Assembly: GCA_013180625.2 (NCBI GenBank)
Contig: SNVD02004654.1
Location: 124,001-188,000 of the forward strand
Direction of reading: 5' to 3'
DNA: 64,000 nucleotides
Source: Boswellia sacra
Taxonomy: Eukaryota; Streptophyta; Magnoliopsida; Sapindales; Burseraceae
Shown here: positions 12,855-24,780 of the stretch, in pieces
How the letters are laid out: each line of letters begins with the position of its first letter
Numbering within the stretch: the stretch's first letter is position 1
Notes under the pieces: generated by a model
Told to the model about the DNA's origin: nothing
Seen by the model: the letters and a program-made list of their open reading frames with translations, nothing else
The model's database searches: none
Program-made: the position numbers and the translations under genes

Positions 12855-13337
12855 CAACAGGAACATTATATTTCTACAAACAATTAATTTATTTATTTAT
12901 TATACATTTCAATTATTTTTGTATTTTTTTGTGCGCGCTTCGGGAGAACAGGATGAGCATCTCGCTTATACAAACCTGCTGTAGCCGGTTTTTATTTTTG
13001 TTTGTTTCGTTGGAATGCAGCCAATTGTCGCATAGCCAGCAGCCAACAGGTACATCATCAGCTGTATCGGTCCAACTGCTGGACTGCAGCAAAACCCCTT
13101 TCTATGAATTTATATAAATAAAGATTATGATTGACATCATATTTTCATTTTCCGAGGTCACAACTCCGAATAAATAACAATGCCCTGTACCTATACAAGG
13201 GGAAGAGCCACGTTCAAACCTGACGTGGCCGTGGCGCCCATGTTGAATCTTTTTTTTTTGTTTCTGAAGTATTTTTAGTTGTCAAGTGAAATGTTAGTCT
13301 CTCTGATATTTTGGGGTGTAGCTGCAGTCTACCTGAT

Positions 13338-13646
13338 TGTATCGGTATTGTACTTTTTTAAATTGTGTGAAAATTATATATAAATATATAAAAATAATAA
13401 ATATATATATAAAAGTTGTAAATAAATGTGTCTAAAGTTGTAAATATAATTTTTACATATTAATTTATAACTTTTATACACTCACTTACAACTTTTACAA
13501 ACTCATTTACAATTTTTACACACTCATTTAAAAAAATTATAACTGAGTATATAAAAGTTATATTTACAACTTTTATATGTTGATTTACAACTTTTACACA
13601 TTCATTTACAACTTTTACACAAATTTAAAAATTGATATATCGGTAC
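13338..13646. repeat. 21-bp tandem repeats between inverted ends, MITE-like
   Basis: The core is about seven units of the form TTTACAACTTTTACACACTCA, some in inverted orientation as TTGTAAATGAGTG-like words, so the region can fold back. Outer sequence near 13340 (TATCGGTATTGTAC) partly matches the reverse complement of sequence near 13636 (TATATCGGTAC). It shares its word family with 6411-6640. There is no coding capacity. Confidence 0.55.
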
Positions 13647-13689
13647 ATTAACAGTATTGTAGTATGACTTAATATTTTGATAGGACAAA

Positions 13690-14459
13690 AGAATGCGGTA
13701 TAATAGAAAAATTTTATGTTAAATGATCCCCGTTTTACTCAAACATTCTCTCTCCTTTATTCTTTTTTTTTTTTGAACTTGACCTCCAAAAAATTTTTGA
13801 ATCAACGTATAAATTCTATATAGAATAGAAATTTTAAGTTTAATGGTCCCTATTTTATTATTAAAGTATACTCTCTCACATCTCTATTTCCTCTGTTTAC
13901 TAAAATATGGAATTAATTTTATTTTTCTTATTTAAATACTAATATATTTTTCTTATCCTTTATAATACTAATTTCCCCTTATCTTTTTCTCAATAATAAT
14001 ATATTTTCCTTATCCTATTATAATATTAATTTCTTATTTCCTAAATCTTTTCCTACTTTAACAATTTTTTTTTGGTCTACAATAGCCTCAAATTGAGAAG
14101 GAAATTATTAAAATATTTAGCATGGAACAATTTAAATAATTTTTGAGATCTAAAAGAACTTTAAGTTTTATTTTTATTTTTTATATATCTATAAGGCTTA
14201 TTAAGATTGTTAATTTTCTTTATTTGACATGTTTTTTGGACTCAACCATTTTTCTATAATAATAATAATTTTTGTTATGTATTTTAATATTTATATTTTT
14301 GTATACAAAAAAAAAGGTTAATAAATTGGTTGCTTTGCATCTTGCCTTTGCCCTTGTATGTATATAACCCAAACTTTCCCACTGAACTAGACTATTTTAG
14401 GTCCACCCTGCCCAAGATCCAGCCATATTACTTGGGAGACAATGAAAGATAAATTATTG
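13690..14459. other. AT-rich intergenic DNA, no gene seen
   Basis: The region contains short local duplications, for example two ATTTTCCTTATCC-type blocks around 13940-14035 and two related blocks at 13680-13760 and 13790-13870. No reading frame or regulatory site can be supported. Confidence 0.5.
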
Positions 14460-15530
14460 TAAAGATTATAATGTATCCCTTGAGGTTATGCCTAAATACA
14501 ATTCCCCCCTAAAAGATTGGTAATTATAAATTGTCATCTGAATATCAAATATTTTCTTATTTTAAACGGTAAAACATGATAGAAAAGATATGTTATGTAA
14601 TATGTCTAAAATACCTTTATAAACCAAATCAATCTAAAACAAAAATTAAAAAAAAAAAACTTAATAAAAAAATATAAAATTTCTAACCCCAAACATTCAT
14701 CAAAACCATATACAAGCCATCAGAAAAAAGTAAAAAAAAAAAAAATCCATAAAAAATTCCATACCCATTCAAGTAGTGCAGTCACCCACATTTTTCTTAA
14801 AAAAAAAAAACAGAAAAAAAGAACGACAAAAAAATTGAAAAAAAAAAAGATTACCCTTCACGCCAACACTACCGCCAATTGCTGCTGCCTCCAGTCGCAC
14901 ATCACCGGCCACCACTATCACACAGAAGTCTCTCCAGCTGCCACTCTCTCTTTTCCTAAGCCCATCACCTCTGTCAAAGCCGTTGCTAGATACTCTTCGA
15001 AACCCAAACGATGCCAGTGGCTACCAACCCAATCGACCACCACACATCTTACTATTTAACCCAAGGTTTTTTATAAATTTCAGTAACAAATGCTAGAAGG
15101 AGGCGGCGATGAGGAAGGCGGGAGTGGACGCAATGAAGGAGAATATGTATGGATGCAGAAGAAGATTGAGGAAAGGGAATGGAGGTGATGAATGCAGCGA
15201 TGAAGGTGAAGCACGTTAGCGTGTGGATTGAAGATGTAAATGGGTGGATTCAATTTTTGGGTTCTTTTCTTTTATAATTCACGATAACAGTTATTATTTA
15301 ATAAACTTAATATATATTTTTTATCATTCTTTCAATAATTATAAAATTATTATTACTTATATTATTATAATAATTATTATAGTCCACAGCTTTTTTAAAT
15401 TATTATTTTACCCTTACACCATCTAATATAACGGCAAAATTCCACTTTCAGGGAGCAACGAACAATTGCCAAGGGGTTTTGATGAGGCTAACCTTAGGGG
15501 TTATATTGACAATTTCTCTGAATTTTTTAA
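14460..15530. mobile_element. Possible Mutator-like non-autonomous element
   Basis: The left edge reads CCCTTGAGGTTATGCC followed by CAATTCCCCCCTA. The right edge, reverse-complemented, reads CCCCTAAGGTTAGCC then AAAACCCCTTGG. These resemble the long degenerate terminal repeats of common plant Mutator-like MITEs. The interior holds a purine-rich block and a histidine/threonine-rich open frame (14835-15059) that looks like chance. No 9-bp target duplication could be fixed, so the limits are approximate. Confidence 0.4.
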
Positions 15531-15540
15531 ACTGACCAAA

Positions 15541-15614
15541 AGATTCGAACATTATACCTCGATGCAATCATTCAGCCAATAGAACACAGACTTTTAACCA
15601 ACTGGGTTGCCCCT
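15541..15614 (-). other. tRNA-derived SINE head fragment
   Basis: On the minus strand the sequence contains AACCCAGTTGGTTA (box A-like) and further on ATGTTCGAATC (box B-like), the order and type of a tRNA gene or tRNA-derived SINE. There is no complete cloverleaf and no poly-A end was located. It directly adjoins the hAT MITE at 15619. It is probably a SINE relic and not a functional tRNA. Confidence 0.4.
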
Positions 15615-15618
15615 CGGG

Positions 15619-16110
15619 TAGGGGTGATAATTCGCGTAAAGCATTATCATCTATTTAATTATTCGTGTTAAAATATCAAAAATGAATTTAATACGATTAT
15701 TAAATGTGTTACTCACATGTTATAATCGTGCCATATTTAATTAACATAATTTACTTAATTGTTTTAATCTAATTATATATAATATATTATATTTTATATA
15801 TTTATATTAATTAAAATTATTTTTAGAATATAAACCATTATTAGTATAAAACTCATCATAATTTATTATTTTATAAATTAATTTACTTTACAATATAAAA
15901 TTTTCAGTTTTATAATATATATGTTATAAGTACGTAATAATTTATATCATTAAATGAGATTACATGTTAACAATAGATCAAATATGTTTAACTCTTCATG
16001 TTATTAAACAGGTTGGTGTATTGAATATTCTCAACACGATTCCGATCCATTTATTAATTGTGTATCATATTTCTGCCGTATTTATGTCGTGACTCAAATT
16101 TCCACCATTA
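15619..16110 (-). mobile_element. hAT-type MITE, copy B (about 492 bp, inverted)
   Basis: This is a diverged copy of the 603-1100 element in opposite orientation. It starts TAGGGGTGATAATT and ends AATTTCCACCATTA. Internal landmarks such as CCATTTATTAATTG and AACAGGTTGGTGTATT are the reverse complement of the matching parts of copy A. The flanking octamers CCCTCGGG and TCCTTGGT match at only five of eight bases, so the insertion is old. Confidence 0.75.
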
Positions 16111-17757
16111 TCCTTGGTTCATTTAATTGCTAGATGTTTACCATTTGTTTACTTATGATTTTGTTAATTTGTTAACTAGAAGAAAGCAGAAGTCTGGTAG
16201 TGGTTCTTTAATTGGTAAGAAAATTGAGAATAAGATCACATTACTTTTGCCGTCTAAGCTATTGTAACTCTTCTCATTTCAATTAATTTAGAAGCTTTCG
16301 TTCCCGTTGTTTCTTGTTGGGAATTTAATAAAAATGATAATCAAATGACATAACTTCAGAGAAAGGTGGAGTTTTTTGTCATCTTCTGTATTCGCTTCTT
16401 CATAAAAATGGACCAAAATTTCCTATTTTTAATTTATATTGTTTTTAAAAGTAAAAATTTAGCTAGATTAATTAATTATTGCTAGCAATAATATTAATTG
16501 CTTCATTACATAATTGATCAGTCTAATCGATCAAAAAGAATATTAAGAATTTAACAGCAAACCTATAGTCCAATTATTACAATTTAAATAATTTTGTGAC
16601 GTGTGCATGAGTCATTAGTGACACCACCTTCAACAGACGAGTTCGTTGGATGTATGGAAAATGTATTTGGAAGTCACCTAGCTAGCAGGCCCGGCCCAAG
16701 GGTTTTGGGGGCCTAAGGAAAATTTACAGATGGGCCCTTTTATGGAGAATTAAAATAAATATAAATAAATATTTTTAATATATTTTCTCTTAATTTTTTT
16801 ATTTTTTATTTTCCTCAATATTTTTTTAATTTTCCTTACTGGAAAGAGTGGTGTTACACATTTGATTATCATAATCTTCAACATTATCTTTTTCTTTAAT
16901 GGATTCTTATAGTATATGTTGATTTTGCTCAATCGTTCAATTTTCACTTGTAAATCACCAACATTATTTATGTTGATTTTGCTCAATCGTTGAATTTTCA
17001 CTTGTAAGTCACCAATATTATTTTTATTGATTTTAAAAGGGCTCCTTTTTGGGATTCAACTAATTTTTCTAATTTTTTTCTAAGTTTTTCATATCCTGAT
17101 TCATATTTTCTAACAATCTTTTTAAGACTAAAGTACTAACTAACGATAAGGAAATGCAACATTTAAGTGCAAACAAATAAAAATCAATTTGGTACTAAAC
17201 AAATAAAAATAATTAAAAAAATATGAATGAATTAATAATATGGATAACTATCTTAATTAAAACAAATAAATGATATATAAAGCAAAAAAATAACAATTAA
17301 CAATAATTACAAACAAGCATGAATTAATATAATTAAAATTTAAAATATAAAACATAAAATAATAGAATCTGGAAAGATGCAAATGAATTGACGATGAAAC
17401 TTGGAGGGTATGAAAAAATTAAATGAAAATTGATGAAGGCATGAAGCGGAAGAAGACCATGTGGAGAATTGAAGTAGTAACGTAGAGTTAGAGAAGAGCT
17501 CTGAGAAAACAAAAAAGAGTTATTATTCGATTAAATATAATATCAAAAAGAGAAGAATTTTGTAAATAATTAATTATAATGTGGGGGACATGTTCTTCTA
17601 ATATTATATTTATTGTTGTAAAGAATTTAATATTTTAATGGGATCAGACAAGAATGAGAGAATCATGGAATGTCTCCTAAGTTGATCATTATTAAAAAAT
17701 ACAAATTTTATTTTAATAGATTTGTAATAAGCGGTAATGTGGGTACAAAACAAAAGC

Positions 17758-17790
<33 letters not shown>

Positions 17791-19324
17791 TATATTAACT
17801 GTTTTTTCAATTCTTGGGGGTTTTCCTAAATTTGGGGCCCAACAAAAAAAAAAAATAATATAATATATATTTGCATAAAGATGAGGTTTTGTCATCTCAA
17901 CAGTACTTTACTATTTTATAATTGACAAGAAAATTTAAAATAGTTCATAAATTGAAAAGAAAAGAAGAATGGCACCCTAGTCCGGTGTTATCTATTTTAT
18001 AATTGCGTCTATAAATCAATATATTTATTAATATGTTTACCAATCAAGTAAATCAGTACCGTACATGTTCAACATCTGATCATAAATTGTTTCGATCAAT
18101 GAATTTTTTATTCAAATATCTAATCACCGTCTTCGGGGGAATATTTTTATTTTTATTTTTTGTACTACATTTGATATAAACGGATTGGCAAATTCAAACT
18201 TCACCGAATGCGTATATTTACAATGTTTTGGATTTCCGTAATCTTTTTTTTTTCATTTATTATTTCGTATCTTTTGAAGAGCAGAGCTTTTATAATATTA
18301 TTACATAATTTAGAAAGAACATATCCATCTCAATTTTTAACCTCATTAAATATTAAAAAAATTGTATAATTAATCTTCATATTTTATTAATATATTTAGC
18401 ATGTTTTGTTTAAAAGGTGCACCAAATCAATAAAATAAGCACGAAGTGGAAGGCTTTTCAAACAACATATGTATGTTAGAAGATGGTACTCTGGATTAAT
18501 CAAAGCTCATTTAGAAAAATTAATTATATATTTTTATAGCAAATCTTTATTTATTTATTTTTGCATCTTGTTCAAACTTAGGAGGTATACATTGTCTCTC
18601 TGAAAACTGGAAAATTATTTGATTGAGATTGACATCTAAATATATATGTGGACAACATTACCAATGAATTTCATGAACTTTTGGTGCATTAGTTATGAGA
18701 AATGGAAAAATTAATTTTCAATTTATAAAGAGTGGGCTAATACTTCTGGCGTGAAGATATGTAATTCGATCAACTGACACTCACTAAATGAATAACTGAA
18801 TAGACTGCTAATTGTTTACAAACAGAGAATGACTGCTAGATGTTAGCAGTTTGCTATGATTTTCTTAATTTGTCAAATAATATTTTTGTGGCATTAACCC
18901 TACTTAATCAATTTAATTTAGGAGCTTTCATTCGCATCTCTATCACAAGTAATTAATATCCTTAAGGTACGTCACACTCTGTAATGATCCTTGATGAGGT
19001 GAGCCGTGAGGTCTCTGGGAAAAATGACCTTAATTAATTAATTCTACTCGATTTTTCTAATATGCTTTACTAGAGTTAATCAATTAAGTCAATAAATTAC
19101 TCATTTGAAACGTGATTTAATTAATTTTATTAATAAAACCTTATGACGGATTCTTTTGTGTGTCGACTGCGCTAACTGCAAATAGATTCACTAAAGAATT
19201 ATTAATATATAATCATTTATATGTGGACTCATTTATCTTAGGTGTATACTATTTATTGAAGACAGAAACCTGAAGCAAATAGCAGCAAATAGTAAACGTA
19301 GTTATTTGGTATTCACACCAGAAA
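16111..19324. other. AT-rich upstream region with transposon debris
   Basis: Near 16687 the words GGCCCGGCCCAAGGGTTTT and GGGGGCCTAAGG resemble the end of Tip100-type hAT elements, but no matching right end was found (a GGGGCCCAAC word near 17835 is the nearest candidate). A TA microsatellite sits at about 17757-17785. Segments at about 16126-16320 and 18825-18945 share diverged words (GCTAGATGTT, ATGATTTT.TTAATTTGT, TAATTTAG.AGCTTTC). No gene is seen. Confidence 0.45.
16916..17023. repeat. Tandem duplication, 54-bp unit
   Basis: Two adjacent units begin with ATGTTGATTTTGCTCAATCG and contain ATTTTCACTTGTAA (starts at 16916 and 16970). They differ at only a few bases. Confidence 0.8.
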
Positions 19325-19462
19325 ATGGGTAATCAAGTGAAGCAGTCAGATATTGAAGACATTAATAAATCTACAGAGGATTTGGATTCTTTGAGCAGAT
19401 CATTTGGAAACACTCAATGCGTAGAAGATCTCTTCACAGCTGGAAAGCAACTCAAGAAGCAG
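19325..19462 (+). CDS. Exon 1 of the membrane protein gene
   Basis: The exon starts at ATG 19325 (context GAAAATGGGT) and encodes 46 residues, hydrophilic and helix-forming, ending GKQLKKQ before the donor GTTCTT. Reading through the donor gives a poly-Phe run from a T20-like tract, which supports splicing here. No signal peptide is seen. Confidence 0.55.
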
Positions 19463-20567
19463 GTTCTTTATACGTTGTGTGCGCACCTGCACGCATATAG
19501 TATAGCTTTTTTTTTTTTTTTTTTTTGGGTCCACCCTTACTTGTTTCTGAATTCGAAAGAATTTTCCATATTCATAAGGGCAAAATTAAATTATAAGATC
19601 TCTCATATCAGCTCAAGAGACATTATTGCCTTAAGGTAGAGCTCTTACTAGATATGGATGGACAAGAAGTAGACAGATTTATAGGTATCATTATTTGAGT
19701 ATGTATATATATACATATATATATGTATGTATGCATGTTTGGATGTATATATATGTATGTGTGTATATATATGCATGTGTTTATGCGTGTGCGCGAGGAT
19801 GAATATCGTTAATTATAAAAAATCAATTTTGGTTATGATATTTTTTGTGCAATTGTCGTAAATCAATACAATTTCGGTCATTAAGATTATATTTAGTATG
19901 TATTGAAATACAGTAAGATATAATCTGAGATTATGTAGCACAAACTGACTAAGATAAAAGAGGTACTAGAGCCATATCAAAATCTCACGTTGCTATGGTT
20001 AAAATAGGTAACTTGACCGATATATATAAGGTTTTAAATTAGTAAGAGGTCTCCTAGGTGATTTGAAAAACAAAATTTATGAATTATGAGTTAGCTAAGT
20101 AGATTATATCATTTATATATCATATTATAAAGTGCCTCAAACTAACAATCTAATTTTAATACCTTCCACTTTCCACATAGTTGATAACTTGAAAAATAAT
20201 AGGAAACACTTTTGTGTACGAGTAACAATGAACTAATTTTGCAGATAAGCTTATCTAGGCTTTTGCATATGTTTACATAAGTTTATTGTAACTTGTATGC
20301 AATCAAATTTGTTTCTTTGTTTATCATTCTTAATAATATTAACAATCAAATCATCCCTTTTTTTCTGCTTAGTTAAACTCAAATAAGTCGAGAATCTAAT
20401 CTTGTAAAACTCTTCTTAAGTAGTGGAGGCTTCAAAATTTAATTAATCCAAACGCTAATGTGACAATTGAGTTGACTTCATTGTATCACTTATGATTAGT
20501 TTTATCAATTTTAACACCCTATAATAAATTATAATATATTACATTACTTGAGAGAAAATTTGGGTTT

Positions 20568-21132
20568 TGTTGGTATTTGGCTCATATGAAAACAAAGTGG
20601 GAGAGATCCCACATTGCTTGAGAAGCAAAGTTGGGTCTCACATTGGCCTTATAAAAGAGGCCATATGGGAGAAATATATGTGTACCAAATTGAAATATCT
20701 TTCACCCCCTCAAAATTGTAAAGTCTCGTAAGTAAGACCTCGTAGTTTAAGGGCCTTTCTGTAAGGACCTTAAAGTTTGTAATATTTATTTTTCTCCCTT
20801 TGTTTTGGGTATTTGTAGTATTGCTCAATTGTTTGGGTAATTATAGTTTGACCCAACTATTTGGATAATTGCAGTTTGGCCCAATAGTTGTGGTATTTGT
20901 ATTGTGGCCCAAAAAGTTTGTAATTCTCTTTGAAGATAGTGGAAAGTTTCTTCAGCGGCGCCCGAGGACGTAGGTATTTATACCGAACCTCGTTAAATCC
21001 TGGTGTGTTTTCTATTTCTGCATTGTGGTTGATTGGTTGCCTCTTTAGTTGCTATTATATTCAATTATCTGGCATAGTTGTGGTTGTGCATTTGGTTGTT
21101 CTGTTGGTTACCGCTTCCGCTTGTGCATAACA
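20568..21132 (+). repeat. Copia 1, 5' LTR
   Basis: The 565-bp repeat starts TGTTGGTATTTGG and ends GTGCATAACA. A likely TATA box TATAAAAG lies at 20650-20657. A U5 hairpin lies at 20963-20992. It is nearly identical to 25397-25960. Confidence 0.95.
20963..20992 (+). promoter_or_regulatory. U5 two-stem hairpin, copia 1 5' LTR
   Basis: Outer stem CGAGG (20963-20967) pairs with CCTCG (20988-20992). Inner stem GGTA (20973-20976) pairs with TACC (20981-20984) around a TTTA loop, with ACGTA and GAA between the stems. TTAAATCC follows. The same layout with different pairing bases occurs in the other copia LTRs. A role in the packaged or reverse-transcribed RNA is inference. Confidence 0.55.
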
Positions 21133-21134
21133 AT

Positions 21135-21146
21135 TGGTATCAGAGC
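21135..21146 (+). other. Primer binding site, initiator tRNA-Met
   Basis: TGGTATCAGAGC, two bases after the 5' LTR, is complementary to the 3' end of plant initiator tRNA-Met, the usual copia primer. Confidence 0.9.
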
Positions 21147-21297
21147 CGAAGGTTTTGAGTAGTTAGTGGCTATTTCTTTGAAGCACTTGCTACTATTCTG
21201 GGCTGTTGATTTTGGATTGCTAGTTATTGAATATAATAGTTTGTTGGAGCTTGGTTATTGGTGATTTGTGTATCGAGCTTATTTGTGAGAGGTAGTA

Positions 21298-21921
21298 ATG
21301 GCTTCATCGTCCACTGTATCTGAGAAGACAGTGACTGTGACAAATGCAAAAATAGATGTTGAAAAATTTGATGGCCGAAATAATTTCGGCTTATGGCAGA
21401 GTGAGGTGTTGGATAGGTTGTATCAGCAAGATTTGGATATTGTTCTGGAAGAAACAAAACCAGAAGATATCAGTGTAAGAGATTGGGACAGGCTTAATAT
21501 AAAAGCTTGTGGTTTGATTCGCTCTTGCTTGTGTAGAGAACAAAAGTATCCGTTCACTAAGGAGACATCTGCAAACAAATTGTGGAAGGCGCTGGAAAAC
21601 AAATATATGAAGAAAAGCAATGAGAATCGGCTGTATCTATTGAAGAGATTATTCCGTCTCCAGTTGAAATCAGGTATGAGCATCAGTTCTCATATTGATG
21701 AGTTTAATAAGTTAATTGCTGATTTGTTAAACTTAGATGAAACATTCAAAGATGAGATTAAGGCTATGCTATTGATTGGCTCACTTCCGGATGAATTAGA
21801 TCATTTATGCATTACTCTTATCCATGGAAAAGATAAACTGTCTTTTGAAGAAGTTTGTTCTGCTTTGTTGAATTATGAAATTCGTAAGAAAGATCAAAGG
21901 GAACATAGGATGAGTCAGTAG
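21298..21921 (+). pseudogene. Copia 1 gag (UBN2-type), truncated by frameshift
   Basis: The 207-codon frame starts at ATG 21298, 150 bp after the primer site. It encodes the capsid part of gag: FDGRNNFGLWQSEVLDRL near the start and the helical UBN2 region up to NYEIRKKDQREHR. A one-base loss at about 21908 puts the reading frame onto a TAG at 21919. The zinc-knuckle part continues from 21927 in the other frame. Gag would form the cytoplasmic particle that packages the element RNA. Confidence 0.85.
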
Positions 21922-21926
21922 ATGCA

Positions 21927-22511
21927 TTGACAGTGAGAGGGCGTAGTCATAGTAGGAAACCAGGAAAAAGGGGAAAATCTTTGTCGAGGGGTAGATTAGG
22001 AAAAGATGAGTGTGCCTTTTGTCGTGAGAAAGGGCATTGGAAGAAAGATTGTCCTAAGTTGAAAAAGAAAGATAAGGGCAAGGCTGTTTCTGATGCATGT
22101 GTTGTTGAGCGTGAGGATGATAGTGAGTCAGATATATGTCTAGCTGGTCACTTATCCACTTCTGGTTCTGATGAGTGGATTATGGATTCGGGTTGTACTT
22201 ATCATATGTGTCCACATCGGGATTGGTTCTTTCAGTTTGAAGAGCTTGATTGTGGAGTTGTGTATATGGGCAATGATGATATTTGCCATACTGCTTGGAT
22301 AGGTTCGATCCGTTTGAGGAATCATGATGGACTGACTAGAGTTCTGACAGATGTTCGGTATGTACCGAAGTTGAAGAAGAATCTCATCTCTTTGGGAGCC
22401 TTAGAATCTAAAGGCTGTGGTATATCTATTCGAGATGGTATTCTGAGGGTCACTTCAGGCGCTCTTGTGGTATTGAAAGGCACTAGGAGGAAACAACTTG
22501 TATTACTATAA
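21927..22511 (+). pseudogene. Copia 1 gag zinc knuckle and aspartic protease
   Basis: A basic SRGR-rich stretch is followed by the CCHC knuckle CAFCREKGHWKKDC and then by the protease with its DSG active site (WIMDSGCTYHM). The protease would cut the polyprotein. The frame ends wrongly at 22509 because of one extra A in the run at 22491-22493, after which the sequence resumes in the frame of 22498. Confidence 0.85.
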
Positions 22512-23474
22512 TGGTAATACGGTTATTGGATCAGCGGCTACGGTTTCTGATAATGATGCAGATTCAGAGATCACGAGACTGTGGCATATGCGTTTGGGAC
22601 ATGCAGGTGAGAAAGCCTTATTTAGTTTAGTGAAACGAGGCTTATTGAAAGGTGCAAAGACCTGCAAGCTGGATTTTTGTGAGCATTGTGTTCTGGGAAA
22701 GCAAAAGAGAGTGAAATTTGGCACCGCTATTCATAATACCAAGGGTATTCTTGATTATGTTCACTTGATGTGTGGGGACCTACCAAAACCGCATCAATGG
22801 GAGGTAGGCACTACTTTGTTACTTTTGTTGATGACTTTTCCAGAAGAACTTGGGTGTATTGTTTGAAATCAAAAGATGATGTACTTCGTGTTTTCCTTAA
22901 ATGGAAAAAGATGATTGAGACACAAACTGGCAAGAAGATCAAGCATCTCAGAACAGATAATGGTGTTGAGTATTGCAGTGATCAGTTTTTGAAATTGTGT
23001 CAAGATGAAGGTATTGTACGTCATTTTACTGTTAGAGGTACACCACAGCAGAATGGGGTGGCAGAACGCATGAACCGGACATTGCTGGAGAAAGTTCGGT
23101 GTATGTTGTCTAATGCTGGGTTGGGCAAAGAGTTTTGGGCTGAGGCTGTGACTTATGCATATCATCTCATTAATCGTCTACCTTCAGCTGCTATTGGTGA
23201 TAGAACTCCATTGGAGGTATGGTCTGGACAACCTGTTTCTGATTATGATTCTTTACATGTTTTTGGTTCTACTGCATATTATCATGTGAAAGAATCTAAG
23301 CTGGATCCTAGAGCCAAGAAAGCGATTTTCTTGGGATTTGCTTCAGGAGTAAAAGGATATCGTCTATGGTGTCCTAGTTCAAGAAAGATTGTATCTAGTC
23401 GAGATGTGACATTTGATGAGTCTTCAATGTTGAAGAAATCAGAAAACCAGACAAAGGTGAAAAGTACTCTATAG
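22498..23474 (+). pseudogene. Copia 1 integrase
   Basis: The pre-integrase part shows LWHMRLGHAGE and CEHCVLGKQKR, the HHCC zinc site. The catalytic core includes LRTDNGVEY and the final glutamate in QQNGVAERMNRTL, with the C-terminal part marked by FLGFASGVKGYRLW. The block is split by a one-base loss at about 22767, right at the first catalytic aspartate, and ends at a TAG at 23472-23474. The enzyme would insert the cDNA and make the 5-bp duplication. Confidence 0.87.
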
Positions 23475-23477
23475 CAG

Positions 23478-24780
23478 GTGGAGCATACTCAGCAGCAGGT
23501 GGAGTTTGAAATGACGACATTGAACCCAATTAGATCTGTTGAGACAGATGTTGATACTCCTATGACAGAGGGACATTTGGGAGATGATGGAGAGGGTTCT
23601 ACTCAGGAACCTCAACAGCAACAAGAATCTATTGCAATTGATAGGCAAAGACGTGAGATTCGCAGACCTGCTCGATTTGCTGATATGGTGGCCTATGCAC
23701 TTCCAATTGTAGATGCTGATGTTCCTTCCACTTATAGAGAGGCAGTCAGATGTTCTGAAGTTGATGAGTGGAAGACAGCTATGAGCGAAGAGATGCAGTC
23801 TCTTCAGAAGAATGAAACTTGGGAGCTAGCTCAACTACCGAAGGGTAAAAAGGCAATTGGGTGCAAATGGGTATATGCAAAGAAAGATGGATTTCCTGAC
23901 AAGAATGACATCTGCTACAAGGCAAGGTTGGTAGCTAAAGGCTACGCTCAGAGGGAAGGAATTGACTACAATGAGGTATTTTCTCCAGTTGTGAAACATT
24001 CTTCCATTAGAATTTTGTTGGCCTTGGTAGCTCAGATGAATATGGAACTAGTTCAACTTGGATGTAAAAACTGCATTTTTACATGGTGACTTGGAAGAGG
24101 AAATCTATATGACTCAGCCAGAGGGATTCAGAGTTGCTGGTAAGGAAAATTTGGTTTGCAAACTGAAACGATCGCTTTATGGTTTGAAGCAATCTCCCAG
24201 ACAGTGGTATAAGCGATTTGATCGGTTTATGATGGGTCAGAGGTACACAAGAAGCAAATTTGATAATTGTGTGTATTTTCGGAGGCTACGTGATGGTTCT
24301 TTCATTTATCTACTCTTGTATGTTGATGATATGTTGATAGCTTCGACGAATGTCGAAGAAATTACAAAGTTGAAGACTCAGTTGAATCGAGAGTTTGAGA
24401 TGAAAGATTTGGGTGAAGCTAAGAAGATTCTTGGCATGGAGATTAGTAGAGATAGAGGGAGAAGCAAGATTTGTTTGACTCAGAAGCAGTATCTGAAGAA
24501 GGTATTACAACGGTTTGGCATTACAGAGCAGTCAAAACCTGTAAGTACCCCACTTGCTCCTCATATGAAGCTCAGTGCATCTTTATCTCCTAGTACAGAT
24601 GAGGAACGAGAGTATATGTCTCGAGTTCCGTATGCTAATGCAGTTGGTAGCCTGATGTATGCTATGGTGTGTACGAGACCGGACATTTCACATGCAGTTA
24701 GAGTTGTGAGCAGGTATATGCATGATCCTGGTAAAGGACATTGGCAAGTAGTGAAATGGATTCTACGGTATTTGTTGAAA
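23478..24780 (+). pseudogene. Copia 1 reverse transcriptase
   Basis: The block starts with a Gln/Glu-rich linker, then CKWVYAKKDGFPDKND, KARLVAKGYAQREGIDYNEVF and the YVDDMLIAS active site. One extra G at 24060-24061 breaks the frame just before DVKTAFLHGDL, and the sequence continues in the frame of 24058. All expected copia RT blocks are present, so only the frame is damaged. Confidence 0.88.

Noticed and set aside
14835..15059. 74-codon Thr/His-rich open frame
   Set aside because: It starts in an A-run, has no domain, and lies inside a probable Mutator-like non-autonomous element.
15541..15614. A functional tRNA gene
   Set aside because: Only box A and box B resemblance; the acceptor and anticodon stems do not form and there is no T-run terminator in place.
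16687..17840. A complete Tip100-type hAT element
   Set aside because: Only one end-like block is present; no inverted partner and no 8-bp duplication could be found.
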